Assembly (NCBI GenBank): GCA_009776955.1
Contig: WRMW01000005.1
Location: forward strand, 1 to 64,000
DNA length: 64,000 bases
Direction: 5' to 3'
Source of the DNA: Clostridiales bacterium
Lineage (GTDB): Bacteria; Bacillota; Clostridia; Peptostreptococcales; Anaerovoracaceae
Shown here piece by piece: positions 15,190-23,267 of the stretch (position 1 is the first letter of the stretch; every line of letters begins with the position of its first letter). A program made the translations under genes and the position numbers. The notes under the pieces were generated by a model, which saw only the letters and a list, made by a program, of their open reading frames with translations, did not search any database and was not told where the DNA came from.

Positions 15190-16266
15190 ATGAAAAATTT
15201 ATTGAAAGACCTGAATATTACGAGAACGCAAAACCCCAAGGCGAAGCCCGACGCGGCTACGCTCGGCTTTGGCGAAATTTTTACAGACCATATGTTTATC
15301 ATGGACAATGATGAGGGGCGGGGGTGGCACGACCCGCGAATAGTTCCGTATGGGCCTTTGTCGCTTGACCCGGCAGCATCGGTCCTGCACTACGGGCAAG
15401 AGATGTTTGAGGGGCTAAAGGCGTACAGGGGCGACGACGGGACATTGCGTTTGTTCCGGCCTGACATGAATGCAAAAAGGGTGACCGCGACGAACGACAG
15501 GATATGCCTCCCGCCGATAGACGAGGAGGTCTTTGTCGAGGCGATAAAGGCCGTTGTCAACGTGGACAGGGATTGGATTCCGGACTATCAGGGCACGTCG
15601 CTCTATATTCGCCCGTTTCTGTTTGCGACCGAGGCATTTTTGGGCGTCCGGCCATCGAAGGCTTATTCATTCGTCATCATCCTCTCCCCTGTGGGGGCGT
15701 ACTTCAAGGGCGGCATTCAGCCCACGAAAATCTATGTAGAGGACGATTATGTGCGCTCGGCCCCTGGGCTTACCGGTTTTGCTAAGGTCGGCGGCAACTA
15801 CGCGCTCGCGTTGAAAGCGCAGGCGTTGGCGCAGGAAAAAGGCTTCAGCCAGGTGCTGTGGCTCGATGGGATCGAGCGTCGCTATGTAGAGGAAATAGGC
15901 GTGTCCAACGCGTTTTTCGTGATAGGCGGCGAAGTGTGGACGGCGCCGCTGACGGGCACCATCCTTCCGGGCGTCACCCGCGACTCGGTCATTCACATCT
16001 TGAAGGATCGCGGAATGACGGTGCGAGAGGAACGTTTTACGATAGACGATGTATATGCTGCAGCCGACGCAGGAACGCTGGAAGAGGTGTTTTCAGCGGG
16101 CACGGCGGCTGTAATTTCACCCGTTGGCGAGATGATGTGGAAAGAGCGCCGCATCGTCATAAACGGCGGGGAAATAGGTAAGATATCACAATCGCTCTAC
16201 GATACGATAACGGGGATACAGCAAGGGCTATTGCCCGACCCATACGATTGGACGGTGAAATTATGA
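15190..16266 (+). CDS. ilvE: Branched-chain amino acid aminotransferase
   Basis: A 358-residue class IV PLP-dependent aminotransferase of the longer type (HYGQEMFEGLKAYRG near the N-terminus). It moves the amino group between glutamate and branched-chain 2-oxo acids, the last step of Val, Leu and Ile synthesis. The PLP lysine lies in FAKVGGNYA (about residue 200); the cofactor-phosphate region VEEIGVSNAFFV and the TGTILPGVTRDSVI motif are also present. It is the first gene of an ilvE-ilvN-lipA-lplA run and overlaps ilvN by 4 nt. The large acetolactate synthase subunit gene is not next to it. Confidence 0.93.
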   Translation: MKNLLKDLNITRTQNPKAKPDAATLGFGEIFTDHMFIMDNDEGRGWHDPRIVPYGPLSLDPAASVLHYGQEMFEGLKAYRGDDGTLRLFRPDMNAKRVTATNDRICLPPIDEEVFVEAIKAVVNVDRDWIPDYQGTSLYIRPFLFATEAFLGVRPSKAYSFVIILSPVGAYFKGGIQPTKIYVEDDYVRSAPGLTGFAKVGGNYALALKAQALAQEKGFSQVLWLDGIERRYVEEIGVSNAFFVIGGEVWTAPLTGTILPGVTRDSVIHILKDRGMTVREERFTIDDVYAAADAGTLEEVFSAGTAAVISPVGEMMWKERRIVINGGEIGKISQSLYDTITGIQQGLLPDPYDWTVKL

Positions 16267-16763
16267 AACATTACATCTCTGCTCTTGTGGAAAACAAGGC
16301 TGGCGTGCTGGCGCGCACTTCGGGGCTGTTTGCGAGGCGCGGCTTCAACATAGACTCGCTCGCGGTCGGTGAGACAGATGACCCGACGGTCTCGCGCGTC
16401 ACCATCGTGGTCGACGGCGACGAGTATATCGCAGACCAGGTGACGAAGCAGCTTGGGAAGCTCGTCGATGTCCGCATCGTGAAGCAGCTGGACCCGGATC
16501 ATATGACCCAACGCGAAGCCGTGCTCGTCAAGGTGAAAATCGACGCCGAGAGGCGCAGCGAAATCTACGATTTGGTGAAAATAATGAACTGCGACGTGGT
16601 GGACCTCTCTCACACGACGCTGATGATCGAGTTCAACGACCGTCCGGCAAGGGTGGATCTGCTTGTCGAGCTATTGTCGAAATACGAAATAATCGAGATA
16701 GCGCGTACCGGTGCCATAGCCCTGCAAAAAGGCTCGGGCACCATTTACGACGAAGAAGAATAA
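16263..16763 (+). CDS. ilvN: Acetolactate synthase small (regulatory) subunit
   Basis: A 166-residue protein with the N-terminal ACT domain of IlvN/IlvH (SALVENKAGVLARTSGLFARRGFNIDSL) and the C-terminal regulatory domain. It binds branched-chain amino acids and sets the activity of the catalytic IlvB subunit, the first common step of their synthesis. ATG 16263 overlaps the ilvE stop (ATGA), indicating translational coupling; a longer in-frame start at 16248 is unlikely. ilvB is not in the window, so the catalytic partner must lie elsewhere. Confidence 0.93.
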   Translation: MKHYISALVENKAGVLARTSGLFARRGFNIDSLAVGETDDPTVSRVTIVVDGDEYIADQVTKQLGKLVDVRIVKQLDPDHMTQREAVLVKVKIDAERRSEIYDLVKIMNCDVVDLSHTTLMIEFNDRPARVDLLVELLSKYEIIEIARTGAIALQKGSGTIYDEEE

Positions 16764-16773
16764 TCTTGCTTGT

Positions 16774-17871
16774 GTGAGTGTTTTGAGTGAGAGTTTTGGG
16801 CTCAAACCCGAGTGGCTGAAGAAAAGCTGGCGGCCGACTGCGGAAATGCAGGCGGTCGAAGGGCTTGTGGACGAGCTTGGGCTAAACACGGTCTGCCGTG
16901 AGGCTTCCTGCCCTAATTATTGCGAATGCTTTGGTCGAGGCACCGCGACCTTTATGATTCTTGGCGCTGTTTGTACGCGGTCGTGCGGGTTTTGCGGGGT
17001 AAGCGGCGGGGCGCCGTCGCCTGTGGACAGGGGGGAGCCTGTGCGGGTGGCGGAGGCTGTAAGGCGGCTAGACTTGAACTATGTGGTTGTGACTTCGGTG
17101 ACGCGGGACGATCTTGCGGACGGCGGGGCGGCGCATTTTGCGGAGGTGGTGCGTGAGATAAGGCGGCTTAGCCCCGGCACGAAAATCGAAACCTTGATAC
17201 CGGACTTAGGCGGGTCGGAGGCGGCGCTCGACCTCGTGATAGATGCGGCGCCGGACGTGATATCGCACAATATGGAAACGGTGCGTGAGCTGTACGCGAA
17301 GGTGAGGCCGCAGGCGGACTATGAGCGTTCGCTTGAGCTCTTAAGGAGGGTGGCGGAGCGGGGCGGTGATGGCGAGCAGCACGGAGCTCTCGATATTGGT
17401 GCGTGTCGTCCCGATAGCTCCTCTACGGTTTGCCCGTGCTCAACCTTAGGCGACAAGGACAAGTATGACGATAGAAAATCAGGCTGGTTTCGCAATGCAA
17501 ACCTAGGGAGGACTATCGGCTCCGACCCGCAAGACACGGACCTCCGTGCCGCCAGCTGCCCCCCCACTCCCACCCCCAAAAGCGGCTTGATGGTCGGGGT
17601 GGGCGAAACCGACGCCCAGGTACGCGAACTTATGTTCGACCTCAGAAACGTGGGCTGCTCTATCCTCACCATCGGCCAATACCTAAGACCCTCGAAAGAG
17701 AATATCCCTGTGGAAGCATATATCGAACCCGCCGTGTTCGACCGCTGGGCGGCTGAAGCCCGTGCCATGGGCTTTGAGTTCGTCGCCTCAGCCCCCTTCG
17801 TCCGCAGCTCCTACCACGCCGAGGAAGCCCTGGCTCGCCCCGCAAAGGAGGCTGTCAATGATTTTGCTTGA
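16774..17871 (+). CDS. lipA: Lipoyl synthase with a large in-frame insertion
   Basis: A 365-residue radical SAM enzyme that inserts two sulfurs into octanoyl chains to form lipoyl groups. The auxiliary cluster cysteines (CREASCPNYCECF), the radical SAM motif CTRSCGFC and the C-terminal RSSYHAEE motif are all present. LipA is usually about 290-300 residues. Here about 65 extra residues (nt about 17367-17577) split the family's block between YERSLELLRRV and KSGLMVGVGET. The reading frame stays open. The C-terminal part also uses more C-ending codons than the N-terminal part. GTG 16774 lies 10 nt after ilvN. The gene overlaps lplA by 14 nt. Activity with this insertion is uncertain. Confidence 0.85.
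   Translation: MSVLSESFGLKPEWLKKSWRPTAEMQAVEGLVDELGLNTVCREASCPNYCECFGRGTATFMILGAVCTRSCGFCGVSGGAPSPVDRGEPVRVAEAVRRLDLNYVVVTSVTRDDLADGGAAHFAEVVREIRRLSPGTKIETLIPDLGGSEAALDLVIDAAPDVISHNMETVRELYAKVRPQADYERSLELLRRVAERGGDGEQHGALDIGACRPDSSSTVCPCSTLGDKDKYDDRKSGWFRNANLGRTIGSDPQDTDLRAASCPPTPTPKSGLMVGVGETDAQVRELMFDLRNVGCSILTIGQYLRPSKENIPVEAYIEPAVFDRWAAEARAMGFEFVASAPFVRSSYHAEEALARPAKEAVNDFA
17367..17577 (+). other. In-frame insertion in lipA with inverted-repeat segments
   Basis: About 210 nt without a counterpart in the LipA family. It contains near-inverted segments CCGATAGCTCCTC (17410-17422) and GAGGACTATCGG (17508-17519), and a small perfect hairpin CACGGA-CC-TCCGTG (17535-17548). No second copy was seen in the window. 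The exact borders cannot be fixed without a close relative. It reads through in frame, as do the palindromic elements known in Rickettsia genes. Confidence 0.55.
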
Positions 17872-18979
17872 CAATCCCTCACGTCACGCCTCATTCTACT
17901 TCGCCGCCGAAGAATACATCATGCGGTCCCTCAAGCCCTGCGAGCCCGCCCTGATGCTATGGAGCACCGTACCCACCGTGATGCTCGGCGCAAACCAAGT
18001 CGCTGCGGCAGAGTGCGACCTCGCCTACGCAAAGGATGCCGGCATAGAGATAGTCCGCAGGCCGAGCGGCGGCGGCGCCATTTTTACAGACACGGGGACG
18101 CTGCAGCTTACGGTAGTCCTGCCGTACGAATCAGGCTACGACGTAGGGGCGTTCACACGCGATTGGCTCGCCGCCCCGCTCGCCGCCGCCCTGAACCGCT
18201 ATGGCATCGACGCCACGCCCGAAGGCCGCAACGACGTCACCATAGACGGCAAGAAGATATCCGGCATGGCGCAGCACGTACGCAACGGATATATATGCAG
18301 CCATAGCTCCATATTGTTCGACACAGACCTGGAACAACTGGCCAGGGCCCTTACCGCCGACCGTGAAAAATTCGAGACGAAAGCGGTCGCCTCCGTAAGG
18401 GCGCGCGTCACGAACATAGCCGAGCACATACCCCCCGCCGCCCCCCCACTCTCAACTCTCAGCAGCGGCGAGCCCGCACCCACCCTCGCCGCATTTCGCG
18501 AGACCCTTGTCGAAACCCTGTTCACGTCACGACAACAATCCGCAAGCCCCGCCCCCCCCTGTCATTGCGAGGGGGTTCAGCCCCCGAAGCAATCCACGCG
18601 TCTGCGTCAGCAGACGCCATGCCAATCCGCCCGCCGCCCCTTCACCCCCACCGAGCTCGCCGCCATCACCGCCACCCAAAGCGACCGCTACGAAAACGAC
18701 GAATGGACCTACGGCCACGAACCCGCCTTCACTTACCGAAACAAAAAACGCTTCCCGGGCGGCACCCTCGAAGCCTTGCTCGATGTCAAAGGCGGCGTGA
18801 TACAGACGGCAAAAATCCACGGCGACTTCCTCGCCCTGCGTCCTGTCACCGAACTCGAGACCGCGCTCAAAAACATCCCCCACCGCAAAGACGCCCTAAG
18901 CGAGGCCCTCCGCCCCCTCGACCTAAAACCAATCCTCGGCTCCCTCACCGCCCAAGACCTGCTCGAAACCCTGCTCTAA
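17858..18979 (+). CDS. lplA: Lipoate-protein ligase
   Basis: A 373-residue ligase that activates lipoate with ATP and attaches it to lipoyl domains. It has the family motifs RRPSGGGAIFTDTGTLQL and the DVTIDGKKISGMAQ lysine region, plus the C-terminal accessory domain (EWTYGHEPAFTYRNKKRFPGG-type). ATG 17858 follows AAAGGAGG with good spacing and lies within the end of lipA. A stretch near residues 225-260 carries an in-frame copy of the dispersed palindromic element (CHCEGVQPPKQS), between the two domains where an insertion could be tolerated. With lipA it gives both scavenging and synthesis of lipoate. Confidence 0.9.
   Translation: MILLDNPSRHASFYFAAEEYIMRSLKPCEPALMLWSTVPTVMLGANQVAAAECDLAYAKDAGIEIVRRPSGGGAIFTDTGTLQLTVVLPYESGYDVGAFTRDWLAAPLAAALNRYGIDATPEGRNDVTIDGKKISGMAQHVRNGYICSHSSILFDTDLEQLARALTADREKFETKAVASVRARVTNIAEHIPPAAPPLSTLSSGEPAPTLAAFRETLVETLFTSRQQSASPAPPCHCEGVQPPKQSTRLRQQTPCQSARRPFTPTELAAITATQSDRYENDEWTYGHEPAFTYRNKKRFPGGTLEALLDVKGGVIQTAKIHGDFLALRPVTELETALKNIPHRKDALSEALRPLDLKPILGSLTAQDLLETLL
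18560..18596. repeat. Dispersed palindromic element inside lplA
   Basis: A copy with TGTCATTGCGAGGGGG at one end and CCCCCGAAGCAATCCA at the other. It shares the ends of the elements at 4182-4213 and 5046-5077 with a different centre. It is translated in frame at the junction between the two LplA domains. Confidence 0.7.
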
Positions 18980-18999
18980 AGTCCCAACTCAAAAAAACA

Positions 19000-19056
19000 T
19001 TGACAAAAAGTAAAAATTCGGCCAAAATACTACCATAGTCGAACATTAGCCGAATT
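19000..19056 (+). promoter_or_regulatory. Promoter region with inverted repeat before the first DUF4143 ATPase
   Basis: TTGACA at 19000-19005 is a consensus -35 box; the -10 region (near 19023-19029, AAAATA) is weak. A perfect 8-bp inverted repeat AATTCGGC (19015-19022) / GCCGAATT (19049-19056) spans the -10 region and start site. Further GCCGA copies follow near 19069-19078. It is a probable operator. Confidence 0.5.
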
Positions 19057-19091
19057 ATCGAGTTTCAGCCGAGCCGAAAGGAACAGCCCTT

Positions 19092-20318
19092 ATGCCTTAC
19101 ATCAAACGCGATATTGAAAAGACACTCTTGCGGATTTCAAGCCAATTCAAGGTCGTTTTGGTGACTGGCCCCCGTCAGGTCGGAAAAACCACGATTATGA
19201 AAAGGCTTATGGAGGGCAGCGACAGAAAATACGTCACCCTTGATGATGTGGTCGCGCGCGATTTGGCAAAGAACGATCCCGCCAGCTTCGTAAAAATCTA
19301 TACACCCCCCGTTTTTATTGACGAAGTTCAATATGCTCCCGAGCTGTTCAGCTATATCAAAATGCAGGTTGACGAGCGCCAAAAGAACGGCGACTATTGG
19401 CTTTCCGGTTCACAGGTGTTCAGGCTTATGCGTGGCGTCAGCGAGAGCCTGGCAGGGCGAATAGGTCTGCTTGACCTATTCACCCTGTCCCAGAACGAGA
19501 TTTACAATCATAAGGAGTGCAAGCCGCTTGACACGGATTTTGACAACCTGAAGGCAAGGGCCGAAAGTATACCGGACGCAACGCCGACAGACATTTTCAC
19601 GCGCATCTACAACGGCGGCATGCCCCAGGTTATCACCGGCGGGGCCGAAAGCCGCGACAGATTTTATGAAAGCTATATCCGCACATATCTGGAGCGGGAC
19701 GTGCGCGACCTGTCAGGAAGTATTGATGCGTTGAAATTTCATAGATTTATGGTGGCGGTCGTTGCCCGTACAGCACAATTGGTGAATTTCAAAGCAATAG
19801 CCGACGATGCGGAAATAGATCAGGTCACGGCCAAGAACTGGCTCAATATCTTGGAAACATTGGGGCTGATTTTCTACTTGCATCCCTACTCCAACAACTT
19901 GCTCAAACGCACGATAAAGTCGCCAAAACTCTATTTTTATGATAGCGGACTGGTCGCATATCTGGCGAAGTGGAACAGCGTTGAAACTCTGATGAATGGC
20001 GCGCAAAGCGGGGCGATTCTCGAAAACTTTGTGGCATCGGAGATAAAGAAAGGCTACCACAATTGTGGACAGACCCCGCACCTGCATTATTTCAGAAACA
20101 AGGATAGCAAAGAGATAGACTTGCTGTGGGAGGCAAACGGGACCCTTTATCCCTTGGAAATAAAGAAAACATCCAGCCCCGATATCCGCTTGACTAAGGT
20201 GTTCCGGCTGCTTGAAAAGAGCGGCAAAATTTTGGGGAACGGCGGCATTGTTTGTCTGTATGACAACTTTGCTCCGCTTGATAGTGATAACTTTATTATT
20301 CCGATAAGGTGCGTATAG
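19092..20318 (+). CDS. AAA-type ATPase with DUF4143 domain (first)
   Basis: A 408-residue protein. The N-terminal ATPase domain has Walker A GPRQVGKTT (about residues 26-34) and Walker B VFIDEVQ followed by the Ser-Gly-Ser-Q sensor segment (about 75-115). The C-terminal DUF4143 domain includes the YxxxYIRTYLERDVRDL motif and a final nuclease-like region with IDLLWEANGTLYPLEIKKT; this Asp...Glu-x-Lys pattern resembles restriction-type nucleases. The family is very common in anaerobes and its function is unproven. The end overlaps the convergent second DUF4143 gene by 23 nt. An inverted repeat overlaps its promoter. Confidence 0.88.
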   Translation: MPYIKRDIEKTLLRISSQFKVVLVTGPRQVGKTTIMKRLMEGSDRKYVTLDDVVARDLAKNDPASFVKIYTPPVFIDEVQYAPELFSYIKMQVDERQKNGDYWLSGSQVFRLMRGVSESLAGRIGLLDLFTLSQNEIYNHKECKPLDTDFDNLKARAESIPDATPTDIFTRIYNGGMPQVITGGAESRDRFYESYIRTYLERDVRDLSGSIDALKFHRFMVAVVARTAQLVNFKAIADDAEIDQVTAKNWLNILETLGLIFYLHPYSNNLLKRTIKSPKLYFYDSGLVAYLAKWNSVETLMNGAQSGAILENFVASEIKKGYHNCGQTPHLHYFRNKDSKEIDLLWEANGTLYPLEIKKTSSPDIRLTKVFRLLEKSGKILGNGGIVCLYDNFAPLDSDNFIIPIRCV

Positions 20319-21600
20319 CCCCTATCGCATAGAGCGGAAGGTTTAGTAGCCACCCCTCGTTCTTGTAGTCCGACATTGATGAGCGTATTGAGAGCGGCGG
20401 CTTGTATCTCTCAACAAACGCTTTAAGGCTTTTGCTTTGCAAATTGGTCTCGGCTTTCACTTCAAGCGGGATGATGGAATCGCCGGCGCTCAAAAGAAAA
20501 TCGACTTCCGAAGTGCTTCGCGAGTTCGTCCAGTAGTAGGCGCTTATGCCACGGAGCGTCTTGAGCTCCTGCAATACATATTGCTCAGTCAGGGCGCCCT
20601 TGAACTCCTTGAACAAATCGTTTCCGTCCAAAAGCACATCCTGTCTTAGCTTCACCATGCACGACAAAAGCCCGACGTCGACCACAAACAGCTTGAACGC
20701 CTTTGGGTCTTCATACGCTTTTAGCGGCAGGCTTACCGCCGCTGCCCGGTGGACCTTGTGGACGAGTCCGCAGTCGTGTAGCCACATCAGGGCATACTCG
20801 TACTCCCGTGCTCGTGCGCCCTCCTTTACAAGCCCGTATAAAAACTTCTTGTTTTCCTTGCCAAGCTGTGCAGGAATGCTGTTCCAAAGCATACGGATTC
20901 GTGGCACCGTCTCATTTGGCGCATGTTTGGAAAAGTCTTGTTCGTATGCAGCCAAAATCCGCTCCTGTATCTCCCTGACCTCCACATAGTCGCGGTTTTT
21001 GCTGAATGCCGAAACGGCCTCCGGCATGCCGCCCACATAATAGTATTGCTTCAACAAATCTATATATTCCTGCTTGAACGTGGTCGCCATCGCAAAATCG
21101 CCTTGCTCAATAAGCGAGGCAAAGCGCTCTTTGCCCATTGCCTGCATAAATTCCGCAAAGGACAGGGGGCGCAGATCCAAAAAATCCACCTTCCCCACCG
21201 GAAACGATGTACCTTGATGGAGCGCGACCCCAAGCAGCGAGCCGGCGCACACAATATGGTACTCGGGTGCGTTTTCGTTGAAATACTTGAGGGAGGTCAG
21301 TGCCGCTGGAACCTCTTGCACCTCATCGAAAATAATAAGCGTGTTGCTTGGATCGATTACGTGCCCCGCATATAGTTCGATGCCCGCCACAAGACGCTTT
21401 ACGTCAAGGTCGTGCGAAAACAATTCCTGCATACGCTTGTTGTTGTCGAAGCTGATATATACATGTCGTTCGTAGCATGTGGTGCCAAACTCCAGCATCA
21501 ACCAAGTCTTGCCGACCTGCCTTGCGCCCCTAAGAATCAGCGGTTTTCGCTTCTTCCCATTTTTCCATTCAATCAATTTTTCAATCGCATATCGCTTCAT
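20296..21600 (-). CDS. AAA-type ATPase with DUF4143 domain (second)
   Basis: A 434-residue relative of the neighbouring ATPase, but clearly diverged. Walker A is GARQVGKTW (about residues 23-31) and Walker B is LIIFDEVQEV (about 87-96). The C-terminal part has EVDFLLSAGDSIIPLEVKAE, again an Asp...Glu-x-Lys arrangement. ATG 21600 follows GAGG at 8 nt; a GTG at 21606 is less likely. It converges on the first DUF4143 gene and the ends overlap, so antisense transcripts are likely. A 33-bp repeat array lies directly upstream. Function unknown. Confidence 0.87.
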   Translation of the reverse strand: MKRYAIEKLIEWKNGKKRKPLILRGARQVGKTWLMLEFGTTCYERHVYISFDNNKRMQELFSHDLDVKRLVAGIELYAGHVIDPSNTLIIFDEVQEVPAALTSLKYFNENAPEYHIVCAGSLLGVALHQGTSFPVGKVDFLDLRPLSFAEFMQAMGKERFASLIEQGDFAMATTFKQEYIDLLKQYYYVGGMPEAVSAFSKNRDYVEVREIQERILAAYEQDFSKHAPNETVPRIRMLWNSIPAQLGKENKKFLYGLVKEGARAREYEYALMWLHDCGLVHKVHRAAAVSLPLKAYEDPKAFKLFVVDVGLLSCMVKLRQDVLLDGNDLFKEFKGALTEQYVLQELKTLRGISAYYWTNSRSTSEVDFLLSAGDSIIPLEVKAETNLQSKSLKAFVERYKPPLSIRSSMSDYKNEGWLLNLPLYAIGAIRTLSE

Positions 21601-21616
21601 CTTCACCGCCTCATGC

Positions 21617-21758
21617 TATATTATGCACGACAACCACAAAAAGTGCAACGACTTTTTGTATCATTCCCACAAAAACACCAACGACTTTTCGCCTCACACA
21701 CACATAATACCATATGACTTTTTGTATTCTGTTCACAAAACATCATAGGACTTTTCGC
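21617..21758. repeat. 33-bp iterated repeat array upstream of the second DUF4143 gene
   Basis: GACTTTT occurs at 21650, 21683, 21716 and 21749, exactly 33 bp apart. CACAAAA-type tails occur at 21635, 21668, 21701 (weaker) and 21734, also 33 bp apart. Alternate units are most alike (GACTTTTTGTAT versus GACTTTTCGC). A perfect 9-bp inverted repeat ACAAAAAGT / ACTTTTTGT (21636-21659) lies at the gene-proximal end. It is a likely binding array for a regulator, perhaps the ATPase itself. Confidence 0.6.
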
Positions 21759-21803
21759 AATCACTAGCCCCCAGCCCCCAGCCTCCAGACCCTAGCCTCC
21801 CCT

Positions 21804-22235
21804 CTACTCCCCCTCCCTCACATCGCCATCCGGCGAAAAATAATCCTTCAACCCCACAAGAAAATACCGCTGATAGGCATCCGTAAGCTCCCTTACCCAA
21901 TGTATCGTGTCGTGCCCGTTCCGTATCAAATCGAGGAAACGCTTGTCGTTGTACCTCTTTTGGTAGTGGAAAGTCCCGTTCCGATACCGCCGGAGCAGGT
22001 TCACGTTCTTTGATTTGAGCAACCCGTCTATCTCCGGGTCGGACGCCCCAAGCTGCTGCCACCCCTCGATGACTATGTACAATGAAGCGTACCAATAGGA
22101 CATATACATACGGCTTTCAAAGAAAAAGAGCTTCGTGCCTGGCTCTCTTGTATGTAGGACATCATCGAACAATCTCCGCATATTGTTCGTCCATATAAAG
22201 TACCTATATAATGAAACAAATTCCTCAACGACCAT
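21804..22235 (-). CDS. Small protein with HEPN-like RNase motif
   Basis: A 143-residue, mostly helical, soluble protein that I do not recognise as a named family. It contains RNGTFHYQKRY (about residues 85-95). The R-N-x3-H arrangement fits the Rx4-6H motif, with Asn after Arg, that forms the active site of many HEPN RNases. It has no signal peptide. It lies 21 nt after the CPBP protease gene on the same strand, downstream of the DUF4143 repeat array. No antitoxin gene is obvious next to it. The HEPN assignment is a guess from one motif. Confidence 0.6.
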   Translation of the reverse strand: MVVEEFVSLYRYFIWTNNMRRLFDDVLHTREPGTKLFFFESRMYMSYWYASLYIVIEGWQQLGASDPEIDGLLKSKNVNLLRRYRNGTFHYQKRYNDKRFLDLIRNGHDTIHWVRELTDAYQRYFLVGLKDYFSPDGDVREGE

Positions 22236-22256
22236 AGCCTGCCCCTTCCCGTTCCC

Positions 22257-23180
22257 CTACACCCCTAGCAATGGCGCGACCATCATAATCGCTCCCATAC
22301 CCGCTGTTATGACGATAAACAACCAAAAGGCGATGCTCGAAAATCCGTACGCATACGTTCGCGGATAGTACGCCGCCCCGGCACGTATTCGTTCCCCAAG
22401 CTGCCTTCGCCATCCTATCAGCATCGCAAACGTCGCTATGGCGCATGCAAGCAGGACAAGCCCGCTCACGCCCGCCGCCAGAGCGTTTTCCGGCAAGAGC
22501 ATATAGCCCACTGCGATTGCGTTGGTCACGGCATGCAACGCTATCGCAGCCCTGAGCGACCACCTTACGGCCACATACCCGAACACAAGCCCCATCAGAA
22601 AAGCGTAGGGTATCTGTGCGAAAAGCATATGGTAGAACGCGAATATCAAAGAGGAGAAAAGTATCGCGAAATTGTCGCCGAACTTCCGGAGCGCACCCAA
22701 TACAGCTCCCCTGAACACCAATTCTTCCACGACCGGCGCCACCGCCACGATGCTGATTATTCCGAGGGGCGTAAGCAGGCTCTCCACCGCCTCCGCATAG
22801 GTTTCCTCGACCGAAAGCCCCTCTGGCAGCAAGGATTCAAGAAGCGCCGTCAACATCCCGCTTGCAAGCTGTATCCCCTGCGACGCCACGATAAGCACCA
22901 GGAAAATTCTTGGCGTCAGCGGCTCTGCCATCGGCAACGCCAAGTCCGTGATATATCGCCGCCCTCGGTGCATAAAAAAGACGCAGCTTGACGCTATGGT
23001 GACAATCATGGTGGTCAGCACGTTGTCCGCCTCGCTCGCTATGCCCAATGCAAACATGGCGACGGAGATTACGGCAAACATAAGAAGCACAAAGAGCGCG
23101 CAATTGCGCACGTCGCGCCGCACATCCCGCCTAAACAGCCCCCAGTCATAAATTATTAACGGTGCATTCATCTGATACAT
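22257..23180 (-). CDS. CPBP-family intramembrane metalloprotease
   Basis: About 307 residues with eight or so membrane helices. The CPBP (Abi) motifs are present in order: EELVFRG (about 160-166), FAFYHMLFAQ (about 187-196) and HAVTNA (about 223-228). Their Glu, Arg and His residues would form the membrane-embedded active site. Family roles include prenyl-protein processing and bacteriocin immunity; which applies here is unknown. The start is uncertain: ATG 23180 lies 8 nt after a TATACT box and could be leaderless, and ATG 23171 or 23186 are alternatives. No ribosome binding site is visible. The gene diverges from pncB. Confidence 0.85.
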   Translation of the reverse strand: MYQMNAPLIIYDWGLFRRDVRRDVRNCALFVLLMFAVISVAMFALGIASEADNVLTTMIVTIASSCVFFMHRGRRYITDLALPMAEPLTPRIFLVLIVASQGIQLASGMLTALLESLLPEGLSVEETYAEAVESLLTPLGIISIVAVAPVVEELVFRGAVLGALRKFGDNFAILFSSLIFAFYHMLFAQIPYAFLMGLVFGYVAVRWSLRAAIALHAVTNAIAVGYMLLPENALAAGVSGLVLLACAIATFAMLIGWRRQLGERIRAGAAYYPRTYAYGFSSIAFWLFIVITAGMGAIMMVAPLLGV

Positions 23181-23209
23181 TTGCATTAAGTATAACATAA
23201 CGCTACAAT
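23181..23209 (+). promoter_or_regulatory. pncB promoter
   Basis: TTGCAT (23181-23186) and TACAAT (23204-23209) are 17 bp apart. The leader would be about 50 nt with an AAGGAG site before ATG 23268. It overlaps the minus-strand -10 box (TATACT, 23189-23194) of the divergent protease gene, so the two promoters compete. Confidence 0.55.
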
Positions 23210-23267
23210 GATGTTCGGCGGGAGACCCGAAAGTGCCTCGAAAGCGACCCGCAAGTAAGGAGCGAAA

